From Oscillospiraceae bacterium (GTDB lineage Bacteria; Bacillota; Clostridia; Oscillospirales; Ruminococcaceae): a DNA stretch of 64,000 nucleotides. The DNA is taken from positions 62,001-126,000 of the forward strand of contig JAFQIY010000041.1 in NCBI GenBank assembly GCA_017415165.1. The letters run 5' to 3'. Positions 7,986 to 16,658 of this stretch are shown here, one piece after another (position 1 is the stretch's first letter; each line of letters begins with the position of its first letter). A program made the translations under genes and the position numbers. The notes under the pieces were generated by a model. The model was given only the letters and a program-made list of their open reading frames with translations, was not told the origin of the DNA and searched no databases.

Positions 7986-9563
7986 ATGAATAAAGTCTTT
8001 ATATTTGACTCAACTTTACGTGATGGTGCGCAGGGTGAAAATGTAAATTTCTCCGTTGAAGACAAATTCAATGTGATGAAAGTTCTGGATGATTTCGGGA
8101 TTGATTTTATTGAAGCAGGTAATCCGGCTTCAAATCCGAAAGATATGGAATTTTTCAAGAAAGCAGCTGAATTCCCGCCAAAGCACTCAAAGCTTGTTGC
8201 ATTCGGCTCAACACGTCGCAAAAACACCTCTTGTGAGGATGATTCAAATTTAAATGTGCTTGCCAATACAAGTGTTGAATATGTTTCTGTATTCGGTAAA
8301 AGCTGGGATATGCACGCTACAGATATTATTCATACTACTCTTGAAGAAAATCTCAATATGATTTCAGATACAATACGTTATCTCAAGTCAAAGGGCAAAA
8401 AGGTTTTCTTTGATGCAGAACATTTTTTTGATGGTTACAAGGCAAACTCAGAATATGCACTTTCTACATTAAAAGCAGCTGAGGAGGCAGGTGCGGAGGC
8501 TGTTGTTCTTTGCGATACAAACGGTGGGTGTTTTCCCGATGAAATAACTGAAATTGTAAAAATGTCGGTTGCGTATGTAAATATTCCTGTAGGTATTCAT
8601 TGTCATAATGATACGGGCTGTGCAGTTGCAAACTCTGTTGCAGCTGTAAAGGCAGGTGCTTCACAAGTACAGGGTACATTTACCGGTATCGGTGAACGCT
8701 GCGGAAACACTAATCTTTCCACAGTTATCGCTAATCTTCAGCTGAAGCTTGGTATGGATTGTGTTGCACAGGAAAACATTTCAAAGTTGACTCAGGTTGC
8801 AAGATTTATTTCTGAAATCTGCAATATGAAACTTGTCAGTAATATGCCTTATGTGGGTAAAAGTGCTTTTTCACATAAAGGCGGTATGCACGCTGATGGT
8901 GTAATAAAAAATTCCCACAGCTTCGAACACATTTCTCCCGAAGCTGTGGGTAACAAACGTAATATTCTTCTTTCAGAGGTAGCAGGACGTTCTGCTATTC
9001 TTAAACGTATTAATGAAATTGCTCCTGAGCTCACCAAGGACAGTATTGAAACAAAAACAATCATTGACCTGCTCAAGGATATGGAATTCAAAGGCTTTCA
9101 GTATGAAGCAGCAAGTGCATCCTTTGAGCTTATTGTAAAGAAATATCTTGGATTGACAGAAAATTTCTTTGAAATCAACTACTTCAAGATTATTGGTGAA
9201 AAAACAGGACGTATGCAGAACCCGTCTTCGGCAATTGTAAAGCTTGCTGTAAACGGTCAGAGTTCAATTGCTGCCGATGAAGGAGATGGTCCTGTCAACG
9301 CTCTTGACAAGGCGCTTCGTCAGGCGTTGACTGTATTCTACCCTGCTATTGCTGATGTTCACCTGACTGACTATAAGGTTCGTGTTATTGACGGAAGTGC
9401 AGCAACTGCAGCAAATGTTCGTGTACTTATTGAAAGCACGGACGGAAAAGATATCTGGACAACTGTCGGTGCTTCAACTGACGTAATAAACGCTTCTGTT
9501 ATAGCACTCATAGATAGTATGGAATATAAGCTTATGAAAGATAACTCTCATAAAAATTCTTGA
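7986..9563 (+). CDS. cimA: (R)-citramalate synthase
   Basis: Condenses pyruvate and acetyl-CoA to citramalate, the first step of the threonine-independent isoleucine route. The 525-residue protein is an HMG-CoA-lyase-like TIM barrel: substrate and metal residues in FDSTLRDGAQGENVNFS (7-23), the metal HxH in HCHNDTG near 205-211, and GIGERCGNTNL. The C-terminal part has the LeuA-type allosteric dimer domain. Length and the QGENVNFS start match the CimA-type family better than 2-isopropylmalate synthase, whose motif usually ends SPGASM. The ATG at 7986 follows AAAGGAAA by 6 nt; an upstream extension would overlap ilvB without need. It ends 32 nt inside the convergent lysR gene. Confidence 0.9.
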   Translation: MNKVFIFDSTLRDGAQGENVNFSVEDKFNVMKVLDDFGIDFIEAGNPASNPKDMEFFKKAAEFPPKHSKLVAFGSTRRKNTSCEDDSNLNVLANTSVEYVSVFGKSWDMHATDIIHTTLEENLNMISDTIRYLKSKGKKVFFDAEHFFDGYKANSEYALSTLKAAEEAGAEAVVLCDTNGGCFPDEITEIVKMSVAYVNIPVGIHCHNDTGCAVANSVAAVKAGASQVQGTFTGIGERCGNTNLSTVIANLQLKLGMDCVAQENISKLTQVARFISEICNMKLVSNMPYVGKSAFSHKGGMHADGVIKNSHSFEHISPEAVGNKRNILLSEVAGRSAILKRINEIAPELTKDSIETKTIIDLLKDMEFKGFQYEAASASFELIVKKYLGLTENFFEINYFKIIGEKTGRMQNPSSAIVKLAVNGQSSIAADEGDGPVNALDKALRQALTVFYPAIADVHLTDYKVRVIDGSAATAANVRVLIESTDGKDIWTTVGASTDVINASVIALIDSMEYKLMKDNSHKNS

Positions 9564-10428
9564 AACGCTCCATTGCTGAAGTAGGTTTTGTATTTTTCAT
9601 ATAAGCAAAACCTACTTCTCTTTTATTTATCGGCACGGAAAGCGGAATTTCAATAAGTGTGCCTTCATCCAGTTCTTTCTGAACAAAGCGCTTGATTGCA
9701 CATCCTACGCCGATGCCTGTCTTTGCAAATTCAATAAGCATATCCATTCCGCTTACTTCAAGAATATGTTCGGGAACAATATTATTTTCTTTGAAATAAC
9801 GGTCAACGTGCATTCTTGAAAAATTGGCACCGTCAAGAAGCATTATATTTGCTTTTTCAAAGATGCTTGTATTTTCACGGATATGGAGATTATCAACGTA
9901 TGCTTGGGTAGCGATAAACACATCTTCAATTTCACCAAGGGAATAGAAGCCTACATCTGATTGGGCTTCAGGTTTTACAATTAATCCGATATCAATTCTT
10001 CCGTCAGCAAGCAGCTTCATTATTCTTGATGAAGACTGACACTCAATTGTTATTTTTATATGTGGATTAAGTTGGATGAACTCTTTAAGATATGGAAGAA
10101 GCATGTGTTTGCAAAGGATTGAGCTTGCGCCAAGACGAAGTCTGCCGATACCGAGTTCATTAATACGGCGTATTGTATCTTCACCTGTCTTGATAATGTC
10201 AAAAGCAGACTTTAGCTGTTCATACATTATCTTACCTTCTTCGGTAAGTGTTACACCCCTGTGATTTCTTATGAAAAGCTGTGCACCGAGGCTTTCTTCC
10301 ATTTTGGTAATTGCCTTGCTTATTGCCGGCTGACTGATATAATTCATCTCAGCCGCACGGGATATACTTTCACATTCTGCAACTGCACAAAATAATCTGT
10401 AGCGGTTGAGATTACTTTCAGAAATCAT
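9532..10428 (-). CDS. LysR-family transcriptional regulator
   Basis: A 298-residue regulator with an N-terminal winged helix-turn-helix (residues 4-63, core SISRAAEMNYISQPAISKAITKME split across the HTH) and a C-terminal periplasmic-binding-like effector domain from about 90. LysR proteins classically control a divergent neighbour in response to a pathway metabolite. Here the divergent neighbour is leuC, so a branched-chain or isoleucine intermediate is the likely effector; that is inference. GGGGGGA precedes the ATG by 6 nt. Its 3' end overlaps cimA by 32 nt and its coding sequence contains the terminator of the ilvB-cimA transcript. Confidence 0.93.
   Translation of the reverse strand: MISESNLNRYRLFCAVAECESISRAAEMNYISQPAISKAITKMEESLGAQLFIRNHRGVTLTEEGKIMYEQLKSAFDIIKTGEDTIRRINELGIGRLRLGASSILCKHMLLPYLKEFIQLNPHIKITIECQSSSRIMKLLADGRIDIGLIVKPEAQSDVGFYSLGEIEDVFIATQAYVDNLHIRENTSIFEKANIMLLDGANFSRMHVDRYFKENNIVPEHILEVSGMDMLIEFAKTGIGVGCAIKRFVQKELDEGTLIEIPLSVPINKREVGFAYMKNTKPTSAMERFKNFYESYLS
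9578..9628 (+). terminator. terminator of ilvB-cimA, embedded in lysR coding sequence
   Basis: A perfect 13-bp stem, GAAGTAGGTTTTG (9578-9590) and CAAAACCTACTTC (9606-9618), is followed by TCTTTTATTT on the plus strand. It starts 15 nt after the cimA stop codon yet lies wholly within the antisense of lysR. Confidence 0.75.
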
Positions 10429-10488
10429 AAAAATTCCCCCCTGATTTATATATATCTTTAATTTATATCAGATATTCATATTATGTAT

Positions 10489-10521
10489 TTGAATTATACC
10501 ATATAATATGTTATAATTCAA
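10489..10521. promoter_or_regulatory. palindromic divergent promoter/operator of lysR and leuC
   Basis: Arms TTGAATTATA (10489-10498) and TATAATTCAA (10512-10521) are exact reverse complements, and the centre CATAT-A-ATATG is itself symmetric; only one base pair of the 33-bp site fails. On the plus strand it reads TTGAAT-17 nt-TATAAT toward leuC; on the minus strand the same bases read TTGAAT-17 nt-TATAAT toward lysR. Both -10 elements have a TGn extension. Polymerases in the two directions would compete for the same DNA, and a LysR dimer could bind it as an operator. Confidence 0.78.
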
Positions 10522-10555
10522 CTATAAAATTATAAACAAGAAAGGAACAATTGCT

Positions 10556-11818
10556 ATGGCTATGACTATGACGCAGAAAATCCTTGCCGCTCACGCAGGT
10601 CTTGATAAGGTTGAGGCAGGTCAGCTTATTAAATGCAAGCTTGATATGGTACTCGGCAATGATGTTACAACGCCTGTTGCTATAAATGAATTTGAAAAAG
10701 CAGGCTTTACGTCTGTTTTTGATACGGAAAAAATTTCTCTTGTAATGGACCACTTTACTCCTAACAAGGATATCAAATCAGCTGCACATACAAAACAGTG
10801 CCGTGAATTTGCTTCAAATCTTAAAATCAAGAATTATCTTGATGTTGGTGATATGGGCATTGAACACGCACTTCTCCCAGAAAAAGGTCTTGTTGCTTCC
10901 GGTGAATGTGTAATCGGTGCTGACAGCCACACTTGTACATATGGCGCGCTTGGTGCATTTTCTACAGGTGTTGGGTCAACTGATATGGCGGCTGGTATGG
11001 CTACAGGTGAAGCCTGGTTCAAGGTTCCTTCTGCTATAAAATTCAATCTTACCGGTAAGCTTAACGAATATGTTATGGGTAAGGACGTTATCCTTCACAT
11101 CATTGGTATGATTGGCGTTGACGGTGCACTTTACAAATCTATGGAATTTACTGGCGAAGGTCTGAAAAATCTTTCTATGGACGACAGACTTTCTATGGCT
11201 AATATGGCTATTGAAGCAGGTGCAAAGAACGGTATCTTTGCTGTTGACGAAATTACAAAGGCATATCAGGAAGGACGTGTAAACAGAGAGTACACTGTTT
11301 ACGAGGCTGACCCTGACGCTGAATATGACGCTGTTTATGACATTGACCTTTCAGCTATCAAGCCTACAGTTGCATTCCCTCACCTGCCGGAGAATACGAG
11401 AACAATTGACAATGTCGGTGAGGTCAAGATTGACCAGGTTGTTATCGGTTCCTGCACAAACGGAAGAATGGAAGACCTTGAGATGGCTGCAAGAATTCTT
11501 GATGGCAAGAAAGTGCACGATGGTGTACGCTGCATTGTAATTCCTGCAACACAGAAGATTTATCTTGAAGCTATGAAAAAGGGACTGCTTGAAATTTTCG
11601 TCAATGCCGGCTGTGCGGTTTCAACACCTACCTGCGGTCCTTGCCTTGGCGGTCATATGGGTATTCTTGCTAAGGGTGAACGTGCTGTTGCTACTACAAA
11701 CAGAAACTTTGTAGGACGTATGGGACACCCTGAGTCAGAGGTTTATCTCGCTTCTCCTGCTGTTGCGGCAGCTTCTGCTGTTACAGGTAAAATCAGCTGT
11801 CCTTGTGAGATTATGTAA
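10556..11818 (+). CDS. leuC: 3-isopropylmalate / (R)-2-methylmalate dehydratase, large subunit
   Basis: Aconitase-like 4Fe-4S isomerase subunit acting on 2-isopropylmalate in leucine synthesis and, in the citramalate route, on 2-methylmalate for isoleucine. The 420-residue protein keeps the three cluster cysteines: C300 in GSCTNGR and C360/C363 in TCGPCLGG, plus the arginine-rich NRNFVGRMG segment. Its length fits the shorter archaeal/clostridial HacA-like class. AAAGGAACAA precedes the ATG. It starts the leuC-leuD-leuB operon from the palindromic promoter. With cimA rather than leuA nearby, the citramalate role is likely; leucine synthesis is not excluded. Confidence 0.95.
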   Translation: MAMTMTQKILAAHAGLDKVEAGQLIKCKLDMVLGNDVTTPVAINEFEKAGFTSVFDTEKISLVMDHFTPNKDIKSAAHTKQCREFASNLKIKNYLDVGDMGIEHALLPEKGLVASGECVIGADSHTCTYGALGAFSTGVGSTDMAAGMATGEAWFKVPSAIKFNLTGKLNEYVMGKDVILHIIGMIGVDGALYKSMEFTGEGLKNLSMDDRLSMANMAIEAGAKNGIFAVDEITKAYQEGRVNREYTVYEADPDAEYDAVYDIDLSAIKPTVAFPHLPENTRTIDNVGEVKIDQVVIGSCTNGRMEDLEMAARILDGKKVHDGVRCIVIPATQKIYLEAMKKGLLEIFVNAGCAVSTPTCGPCLGGHMGILAKGERAVATTNRNFVGRMGHPESEVYLASPAVAAASAVTGKISCPCEIM

Positions 11819-11837
11819 TTATTAAGGAGGACTACTT

Positions 11838-12260
11838 ATGATTAACAATTTATTTTTCGACAATGATGGAATTGGAGAAGGTACTTTTTTAAGCAAAGTT
11901 TTTCTTAATGATGGCAGTAATGAATTAATTGTATATATTGAAAACGAAAGTGCAGTAAAATATGCTGAACAATGTATTGAACATTTTAATTCAATGCAAG
12001 ATGAAATGATAGATTATATTTGCAATGGAATTCTAAAATGTGCAAAACAGGACGGACTTGATGAAGATATTGAACTTGAAAGCACAAGAGATATTCTTAA
12101 ATATTGTTGGTTTGTAGCATTATATATTGATGTTCCAACCAGTGACAAAATCGCATATAGAGTTGAAGGCGAAGGCGATTGGGGCGAATGTATCGGTTTT
12201 ATCATTAAAGAAAATGAAGTAGCTTACATTGGCAATGACATATTTTCTGAAGAAGTGTAA
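11838..12260 (+). CDS. DUF6985/DUF2004-like protein, possible orphan immunity protein
   Basis: A 140-residue acidic cytoplasmic protein (no signal peptide or membrane helix) between leuC and leuD on the same strand, with its own strong AAGGAGG site 7 nt before the ATG. The C-terminal pattern EGEGDWGECIGFIIKENEV-YIG resembles DUF2004/DUF6985 proteins, which are often found as immunity or toxin-island proteins. No toxin gene is adjacent. Its codons are visibly more A/T-ending (many AAT, ATT, GAA) than those of leuC and leuD, which suggests later insertion into the operon. A link to amino acid synthesis is not supported by anything in its sequence. Confidence 0.65.
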   Translation: MINNLFFDNDGIGEGTFLSKVFLNDGSNELIVYIENESAVKYAEQCIEHFNSMQDEMIDYICNGILKCAKQDGLDEDIELESTRDILKYCWFVALYIDVPTSDKIAYRVEGEGDWGECIGFIIKENEVAYIGNDIFSEEV

Positions 12261-12290
12261 TTTGACTTAATATGAAAGGTGGCTATTAAA

Positions 12291-12773
12291 ATGAAAGCAT
12301 TCGGTAAAGTACATAAATACGGCGATAACGTTGATACAGACGTAATTATCCCTGCAAGATACCTTAATTCCGCTGACCCTAAGGAACTTGCTGCTCACTG
12401 TATGGAGGACATTGACAAGGAGTTTGTAAACAAGGTTTCTGACGGTGACATTATGGTTGCAAACCTTAACTTCGGCTGTGGTTCTTCCCGTGAACACGCT
12501 CCTATTGCTATCAAGGCAAGCGGTATTTCCTGTGTAATTGCTTCTACATTTGCAAGAATTTTCTACAGAAATGCTATCAACATTGGTCTGCCAATCCTTG
12601 AATGTGATGATGCTGCAAAGAGTATTGATGCAGGTGACGAGGTTGAAATTGATTTCGACACAGGTGTTATCACAAACAAGACTAAAAATCAGACTTATCA
12701 GGCACAGCCTTTCCCTGAGTTTATGAAGGGTATTATCAATGCAGGCGGTCTGCTTAATTCACTTAAAAAGTAA
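12291..12773 (+). CDS. leuD: 3-isopropylmalate / (R)-2-methylmalate dehydratase, small subunit
   Basis: Swivel-domain subunit that completes the LeuC active site. The 160-residue protein has [12 protein letters not shown] at the start, [12 protein letters not shown] (the substrate-binding serine/arginine loop) near residues 62-73, and the [11 protein letters not shown] segment. It is the short form usually paired with the HacA-like large subunit. The ATG at 12291 is preferred over the upstream in-frame codon at 12279 because GAAAGGTGG lies 8 nt before it. It is separated from leuC by the DUF6985-like gene and sits 11 nt before leuB. Confidence 0.95.
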   Translation: MKAFGKVHKYGDNVDTDVIIPARYLNSADPKELAAHCMEDIDKEFVNKVSDGDIMVANLNFGCGSSREHAPIAIKASGISCVIASTFARIFYRNAINIGLPILECDDAAKSIDAGDEVEIDFDTGVITNKTKNQTYQAQPFPEFMKGIINAGGLLNSLKK

Positions 12774-12784
12774 GGGGTGTTTTT

Positions 12785-13864
12785 ATGAATAAGAATATTG
12801 CTGTTATCCGTGGTGACGGTATCGGTCCTGAAATTGTTACAGAAGCAATCAAGGTGCTTGACAAAGTCGGAGAAAAATTCGGGCACACTTTCAACTACAC
12901 AGATGTACTTATGGGCGGATGTGCAATTGATGCAACAGGTGTTCCCCTTCCTCAGGAAACAATTGATATCTGTCTTAAATCTGACAGCGTTCTTCTCGGT
13001 GCTGTTGGCGGAAAGAAGTGGGATAATCTGCCAGGTAATCTTCGTCCTGAGGCAGGTCTTCTCGGTATCAGAGGTGCACTCAAGCTTTTTGCAAACATCC
13101 GTCCTGCGAAGCTTCTTGCTCCCCTTGCATCTGCTTGTCCGCTGAAAACGGAAATTACCGACGGCGGTCTTGACCTTGTAATTGTCCGTGAGCTTATCGG
13201 CGGTGCATACTTTGGCGAGAGAAATACATACACAGACGAAAATGGTATCAAGCACGCAAGTGACTCTATGGCTTACGCTGACTATGAGGTAGAAAGAATT
13301 TGCCGTGTTGCATTTGATATGGCAAGAAAACGCCGTTCAAAGGTTCATTCCGTTGACAAGGCAAATGTTCTTGACTCTTCTCGTCTTTGGAGAGAAGTTG
13401 CTCACAGGGTTGCGGCAGAATATCCCGATGTTGAATTCGATGATATTCTCGTTGATAACTGCGCTATGCAGCTTGTAAGAAATCCGGGACAGTTTGATGT
13501 TATGGTTACGGAAAATCTTTTCGGTGACATTCTTTCAGATGAAGCTTCTATGATTACAGGCTCACTCGGTATGATTCCGTCTGCTTCCCTCGGCGAAACT
13601 TCACTTGGATTGTACGAACCAATTCACGGTTCGGCACCTGATATTGCAGGTCAGAACAAGGCTAATCCGATTGCTACAATCCTTTCGGTTGCAATGATGC
13701 TTCGCTACTCATTTGATATGTCTGCTGAGGCTGATGCAATTGAAAATGCTGTTTCAGCTGTTCTTGAAGAAGGCTACCGCACAGCTGACATTATGTCTGA
13801 CGCTGAGGGACTCAAGTGTGTTTCCTGCACAGATATGGGCGACCTTGTAGCTGCTAAAATCTGA
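12785..13864 (+). CDS. leuB: 3-isopropylmalate dehydrogenase
   Basis: NAD-dependent oxidative decarboxylase of 3-isopropylmalate; the same enzyme class converts 3-methylmalate to 2-oxobutyrate in the citramalate route. The 359-residue protein has the start IAVIRGDGIGPEI, the substrate arginines in LGIRGALKLFANIRPAK and REL, the DKANVLDSSRLWREV helix, and the NAD-site motif HGSAPDIAGQNKANP. AAGGGGTG lies 6 nt before the ATG. Last gene of the operon, followed by a strong terminator. Confidence 0.96.
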   Translation: MNKNIAVIRGDGIGPEIVTEAIKVLDKVGEKFGHTFNYTDVLMGGCAIDATGVPLPQETIDICLKSDSVLLGAVGGKKWDNLPGNLRPEAGLLGIRGALKLFANIRPAKLLAPLASACPLKTEITDGGLDLVIVRELIGGAYFGERNTYTDENGIKHASDSMAYADYEVERICRVAFDMARKRRSKVHSVDKANVLDSSRLWREVAHRVAAEYPDVEFDDILVDNCAMQLVRNPGQFDVMVTENLFGDILSDEASMITGSLGMIPSASLGETSLGLYEPIHGSAPDIAGQNKANPIATILSVAMMLRYSFDMSAEADAIENAVSAVLEEGYRTADIMSDAEGLKCVSCTDMGDLVAAKI

Positions 13865-13890
13865 TTTCTTCTAAATTTATATGCAATACA

Positions 13891-13936
13891 AACAACAGCA
13901 CCGCAACTCATTATGAGCTGTGGTGCTGTTGTTTTA
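13891..13936. terminator. bidirectional terminator between leuB and the NUDIX gene
   Basis: AACAACAGCACCGCAACTCAT pairs with ATGAGCTGTGGTGCTGTTGTT through about 21 bp including G-U pairs, with T-rich ends on both strands. It serves the convergent leuB and NUDIX transcripts. Confidence 0.85.
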
Positions 13937-14443
13937 CTTATTCTCATTTATAAGCAATTCAAGGACTTTTGCTTCACGAAGTATAAATGATGAGTAATAA
14001 TTCTTACCGATTTCCTTATTAGCTTCATATGCAATTGCGGGAGGAACAAATTCAAGATGATAACCGAGCACTTTTTCGTACTCATCAAGGGAAAGTTCTG
14101 AAATGCTATCGTTTACTTCGGCAAAATAATAATATGAATTCTGGATAAATATTTCGTCAAAGTCATATGTACTTTTTCTTTTTTCGCAGGTGAAGCCATA
14201 CTCTCTTATAGATTCGGGAATTATAGATAATCCTGTTTCTTCAAGTGTTTCACGGATTAACGCTTCAATATGACTTTCGTTTTTTTCAATTCCGCCGCCA
14301 GGAAACTTGTAATAACCTTCCTTATCACTCTTAACCATAGCAATATCATTGCCCTTACAGATAATCGCTCTTACAGCGTTTCTTTCATAGCTTCTTATAC
14401 ATTTATCATAGTCATTATAATCGAATTCATATAAAAGTCTCAT
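13934..14443 (-). CDS. NUDIX hydrolase
   Basis: A 169-residue cytoplasmic pyrophosphohydrolase of the NUDIX superfamily. The full box G-x5-E-x7-REUxEExGU is present as GGIEKNE followed by REAL-type residues and RETLEETGL, near residues 50-72. The N-terminal strand RNAVRAIICKGNDIAMVKS and the FPGGG turn are typical of MutT/ADP-ribose-type members. The substrate cannot be told from sequence. AGGAGGG lies 8 nt before the ATG. It has its own promoter back-to-back with the ABC-F gene and is otherwise isolated. Confidence 0.9.
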   Translation of the reverse strand: MRLLYEFDYNDYDKCIRSYERNAVRAIICKGNDIAMVKSDKEGYYKFPGGGIEKNESHIEALIRETLEETGLSIIPESIREYGFTCEKRKSTYDFDEIFIQNSYYYFAEVNDSISELSLDEYEKVLGYHLEFVPPAIAYEANKEIGKNYYSSFILREAKVLELLINENK

Positions 14444-14465
14444 CTGTAAATCCCTCCTGTCATTT

Positions 14466-14494
14466 ATAATAACATAAATTCTCTTTATTTACAA
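14466..14494 (-). promoter_or_regulatory. sigma-A promoter of the NUDIX gene
   Basis: On the minus strand TTGTAA, 17 nt, TATTAT with TGn extension; its -35 lies 6 bp from the -35 of the divergent ABC-F promoter. Confidence 0.65.
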
Positions 14495-14500
14495 GCTTTC

Positions 14501-14529
14501 TTGACAATCATTCTGTTTTTTCGTATAAT
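14501..14529 (+). promoter_or_regulatory. perfect consensus sigma-A promoter of the ABC-F gene
   Basis: TTGACA, 17 nt, TATAAT. The start codon follows 43 nt after the -10. Confidence 0.85.
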
Positions 14530-14572
14530 TATAATGGATTTTTATGTACTGAAAAGGAGGAAAATCATATTT

Positions 14573-16534
14573 ATGGTTATCTCGCTTGAAAATATAAGTA
14601 AATTTTACAACGGAAATCAGGTGCTGAAAAACGTTGCACTTACAATTGAAGACAATGACAGAATTGGTCTTATCGGAATAAACGGCTGCGGCAAGTCAAC
14701 GCTGCTGAAAATCATAACAGGAAAGGAACTCCCTGAAACTCAGCAGGAACCTGATGTTGCACGCATTTCGGTTTCAAAGAATATGACCATTGGCTTTTTA
14801 GAACAGAACTCCGGACTTGACCGTTCCTGCACCATTATTGAAGAAATGCGTTCTGTTTTTTCCGAATTACTGGAAACAGCTGAACGTATGCGTGAACTTG
14901 AACAGCTTATGGCTGAGCCTGATGCACATAACGATGAGGAAAACTACAACAGAATCTCCGCTGAATATGCACAGAAAACCGCATACTTTGAAGCTAATGA
15001 CGGTTATCTCATCAATGTCAACATCAACAAGGTTCTTAATGGTATGGACTTTCCCACAGACACCTATGACAGAATAATTTCTACGTTGAGCGGCGGTGAA
15101 AAGACCCGTCTTGCGCTTGCAAAGCTTCTGCTTGAAAATCCTAAGCTGCTTATTCTTGACGAACCTACAAACCATCTTGATTTTCAGACAATTATGTGGC
15201 TTGAAGAATATTTACAGGAATACAAGGGTGCACTTCTTATTGTTTCTCACGACCGCTATTTTCTTGACAAGCTTACTACTTCAATTTGTGAGATTGAGCG
15301 TGGTGTACTGAAGCGTTACAAAGGTAATTATTCCAAGTTTACTGTTCTCAAGCAGGAAGCTGTTACACGTCAGCTTAAAGAGTATGAGGCTCAGCAGGAA
15401 GAAATTGCAAAGCTTCAGGATTTTGTTGACAGAAATCTTGTTCGTGCCACAACTTCAAATATGGCCAAAAGCCGTATAAAAAAGCTTGAAGCAATGGAAA
15501 TTATTGAGAAGCCTGTGCTTTACGAAAAATCAGCTAAAATCAAATTTGAATACGACATTACTCCGCCAACAGACCTGCTTACGGTAAAGGATGTTGATAT
15601 TTCTGTTGGTTCAGGTGCAGACAGAAAAACGTTGGTTGAGTCCCTTTCTTTTGATGTAAAACGCGGTGAAAAGCTTGCAGTTATTGGTTCAAACGGCATT
15701 GGCAAGTCAACTCTGCTGAAAATTATTCAGCGAAAGCTGCCTTGTAATCACGGCATTATTGAATGGACCAAAAATGTAAAGATTTCCTATTTTGACCAGG
15801 AAAATGCTCATCTTGACCCTGATAAAACGGTTATGGACGAAGTTCACTCCCGTTACCGCACTATGTCTGACTGTGAAATACGTTCCCTGCTCGGCTGTGT
15901 ACGACTTATAGGTGAAAACGTGTTCAAGCAGGTTGGAGTTATCAGCGGCGGCGAACGTGCAAAGCTTTGTTTTGCTATTATGATGCTGGAACGAGGCAAC
16001 GTGCTTATTCTTGACGAACCGACCAACCATCTTGACATTGATACAAAGGAAGTGCTTGAAGAAGCATTGTGTGCATTTGATGGTACTATTATATTTGTTT
16101 CTCACGACCGATATTTGCTGAATAAACTCTCCACAAGAATTATTGAAATTACTGAAAATTCCGTTGAAAGCTATAACGGCGGTTTTGATGATTATATTGC
16201 TGTCAAGCGTGAAAAGGAAGCTGCTGAAGAAGCTATTGCAGAACGTGAAAAGCAGGAAAAAGCCAAGCTTGCTGCCGAAGAAAAAAAGGTTAAAGCTTAT
16301 CGTTCCAAGGAACAGCGTGCTGCTGATGCAAAGAAAAGAAACCGCATTAAGGAACTTGAAGCTGAAATTGAACGCCTTGAAACTGAAATGGCTGTTATTC
16401 AGGAAGAACTTGCTGACCCTGAGGTTTGTTCCGACTATGAGCTTATGCAGGAAAAGTGTGTAAAGCTCGAAGATATGAAGAAACTTTGCTCCGATTACGA
16501 GGACGAATGGGTACTCCTTTCAGAAGAATTATAA
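14573..16534 (+). CDS. ABC-F family ATPase (Uup/YdiF-like)
   Basis: A soluble 653-residue protein with two ABC ATPase domains and no membrane segments, as in ribosome-acting ABC-F proteins. Domain 1 has Walker A GINGCGKST, signature LSGGEKTRLALAKLL and Walker B LLILDEPTNHLD; domain 2 has GSNGIGKST, SGGERAKLCFAIM and VLILDEPTNHLD. An interdomain helical linker (about 235-310) and a long charged coiled coil at the C-terminus (about 545-653, rich in Lys/Glu) fit the Uup/YdiF subtype. It probably acts on ribosomes or translation stress; antibiotic protection cannot be deduced. ATG at 14573 follows AAGGAGG by about 12 nt; the upstream frame begins inside the promoter. Confidence 0.92.
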   Translation: MVISLENISKFYNGNQVLKNVALTIEDNDRIGLIGINGCGKSTLLKIITGKELPETQQEPDVARISVSKNMTIGFLEQNSGLDRSCTIIEEMRSVFSELLETAERMRELEQLMAEPDAHNDEENYNRISAEYAQKTAYFEANDGYLINVNINKVLNGMDFPTDTYDRIISTLSGGEKTRLALAKLLLENPKLLILDEPTNHLDFQTIMWLEEYLQEYKGALLIVSHDRYFLDKLTTSICEIERGVLKRYKGNYSKFTVLKQEAVTRQLKEYEAQQEEIAKLQDFVDRNLVRATTSNMAKSRIKKLEAMEIIEKPVLYEKSAKIKFEYDITPPTDLLTVKDVDISVGSGADRKTLVESLSFDVKRGEKLAVIGSNGIGKSTLLKIIQRKLPCNHGIIEWTKNVKISYFDQENAHLDPDKTVMDEVHSRYRTMSDCEIRSLLGCVRLIGENVFKQVGVISGGERAKLCFAIMMLERGNVLILDEPTNHLDIDTKEVLEEALCAFDGTIIFVSHDRYLLNKLSTRIIEITENSVESYNGGFDDYIAVKREKEAAEEAIAEREKQEKAKLAAEEKKVKAYRSKEQRAADAKKRNRIKELEAEIERLETEMAVIQEELADPEVCSDYELMQEKCVKLEDMKKLCSDYEDEWVLLSEEL

Positions 16535-16548
16535 CTTAGACAAGATGT

Positions 16549-16580
16549 CCCCTGCCTGAACGACAGGGGTATTTTCTGTC
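16549..16580 (+). terminator. possible terminator after the ABC-F gene
   Basis: CCCCTG (16549-16554) pairs with CAGGGG (16564-16569), followed by TATTTTCT. The stem is short and the T-run interrupted. Confidence 0.5.
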
Positions 16581-16658
16581 TAAAAGTGGTAAATAACAAG
16601 TTTTATTTAGCTAAATGATATAAAAAACTATTTATTGAAAAAAATTTCAAAATATGTG

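Noticed and set aside
7514..8266. 250-codon open frame antisense to ilvB/cimA
   Set aside because: Crosses two well-supported genes and has no start signal or domain.
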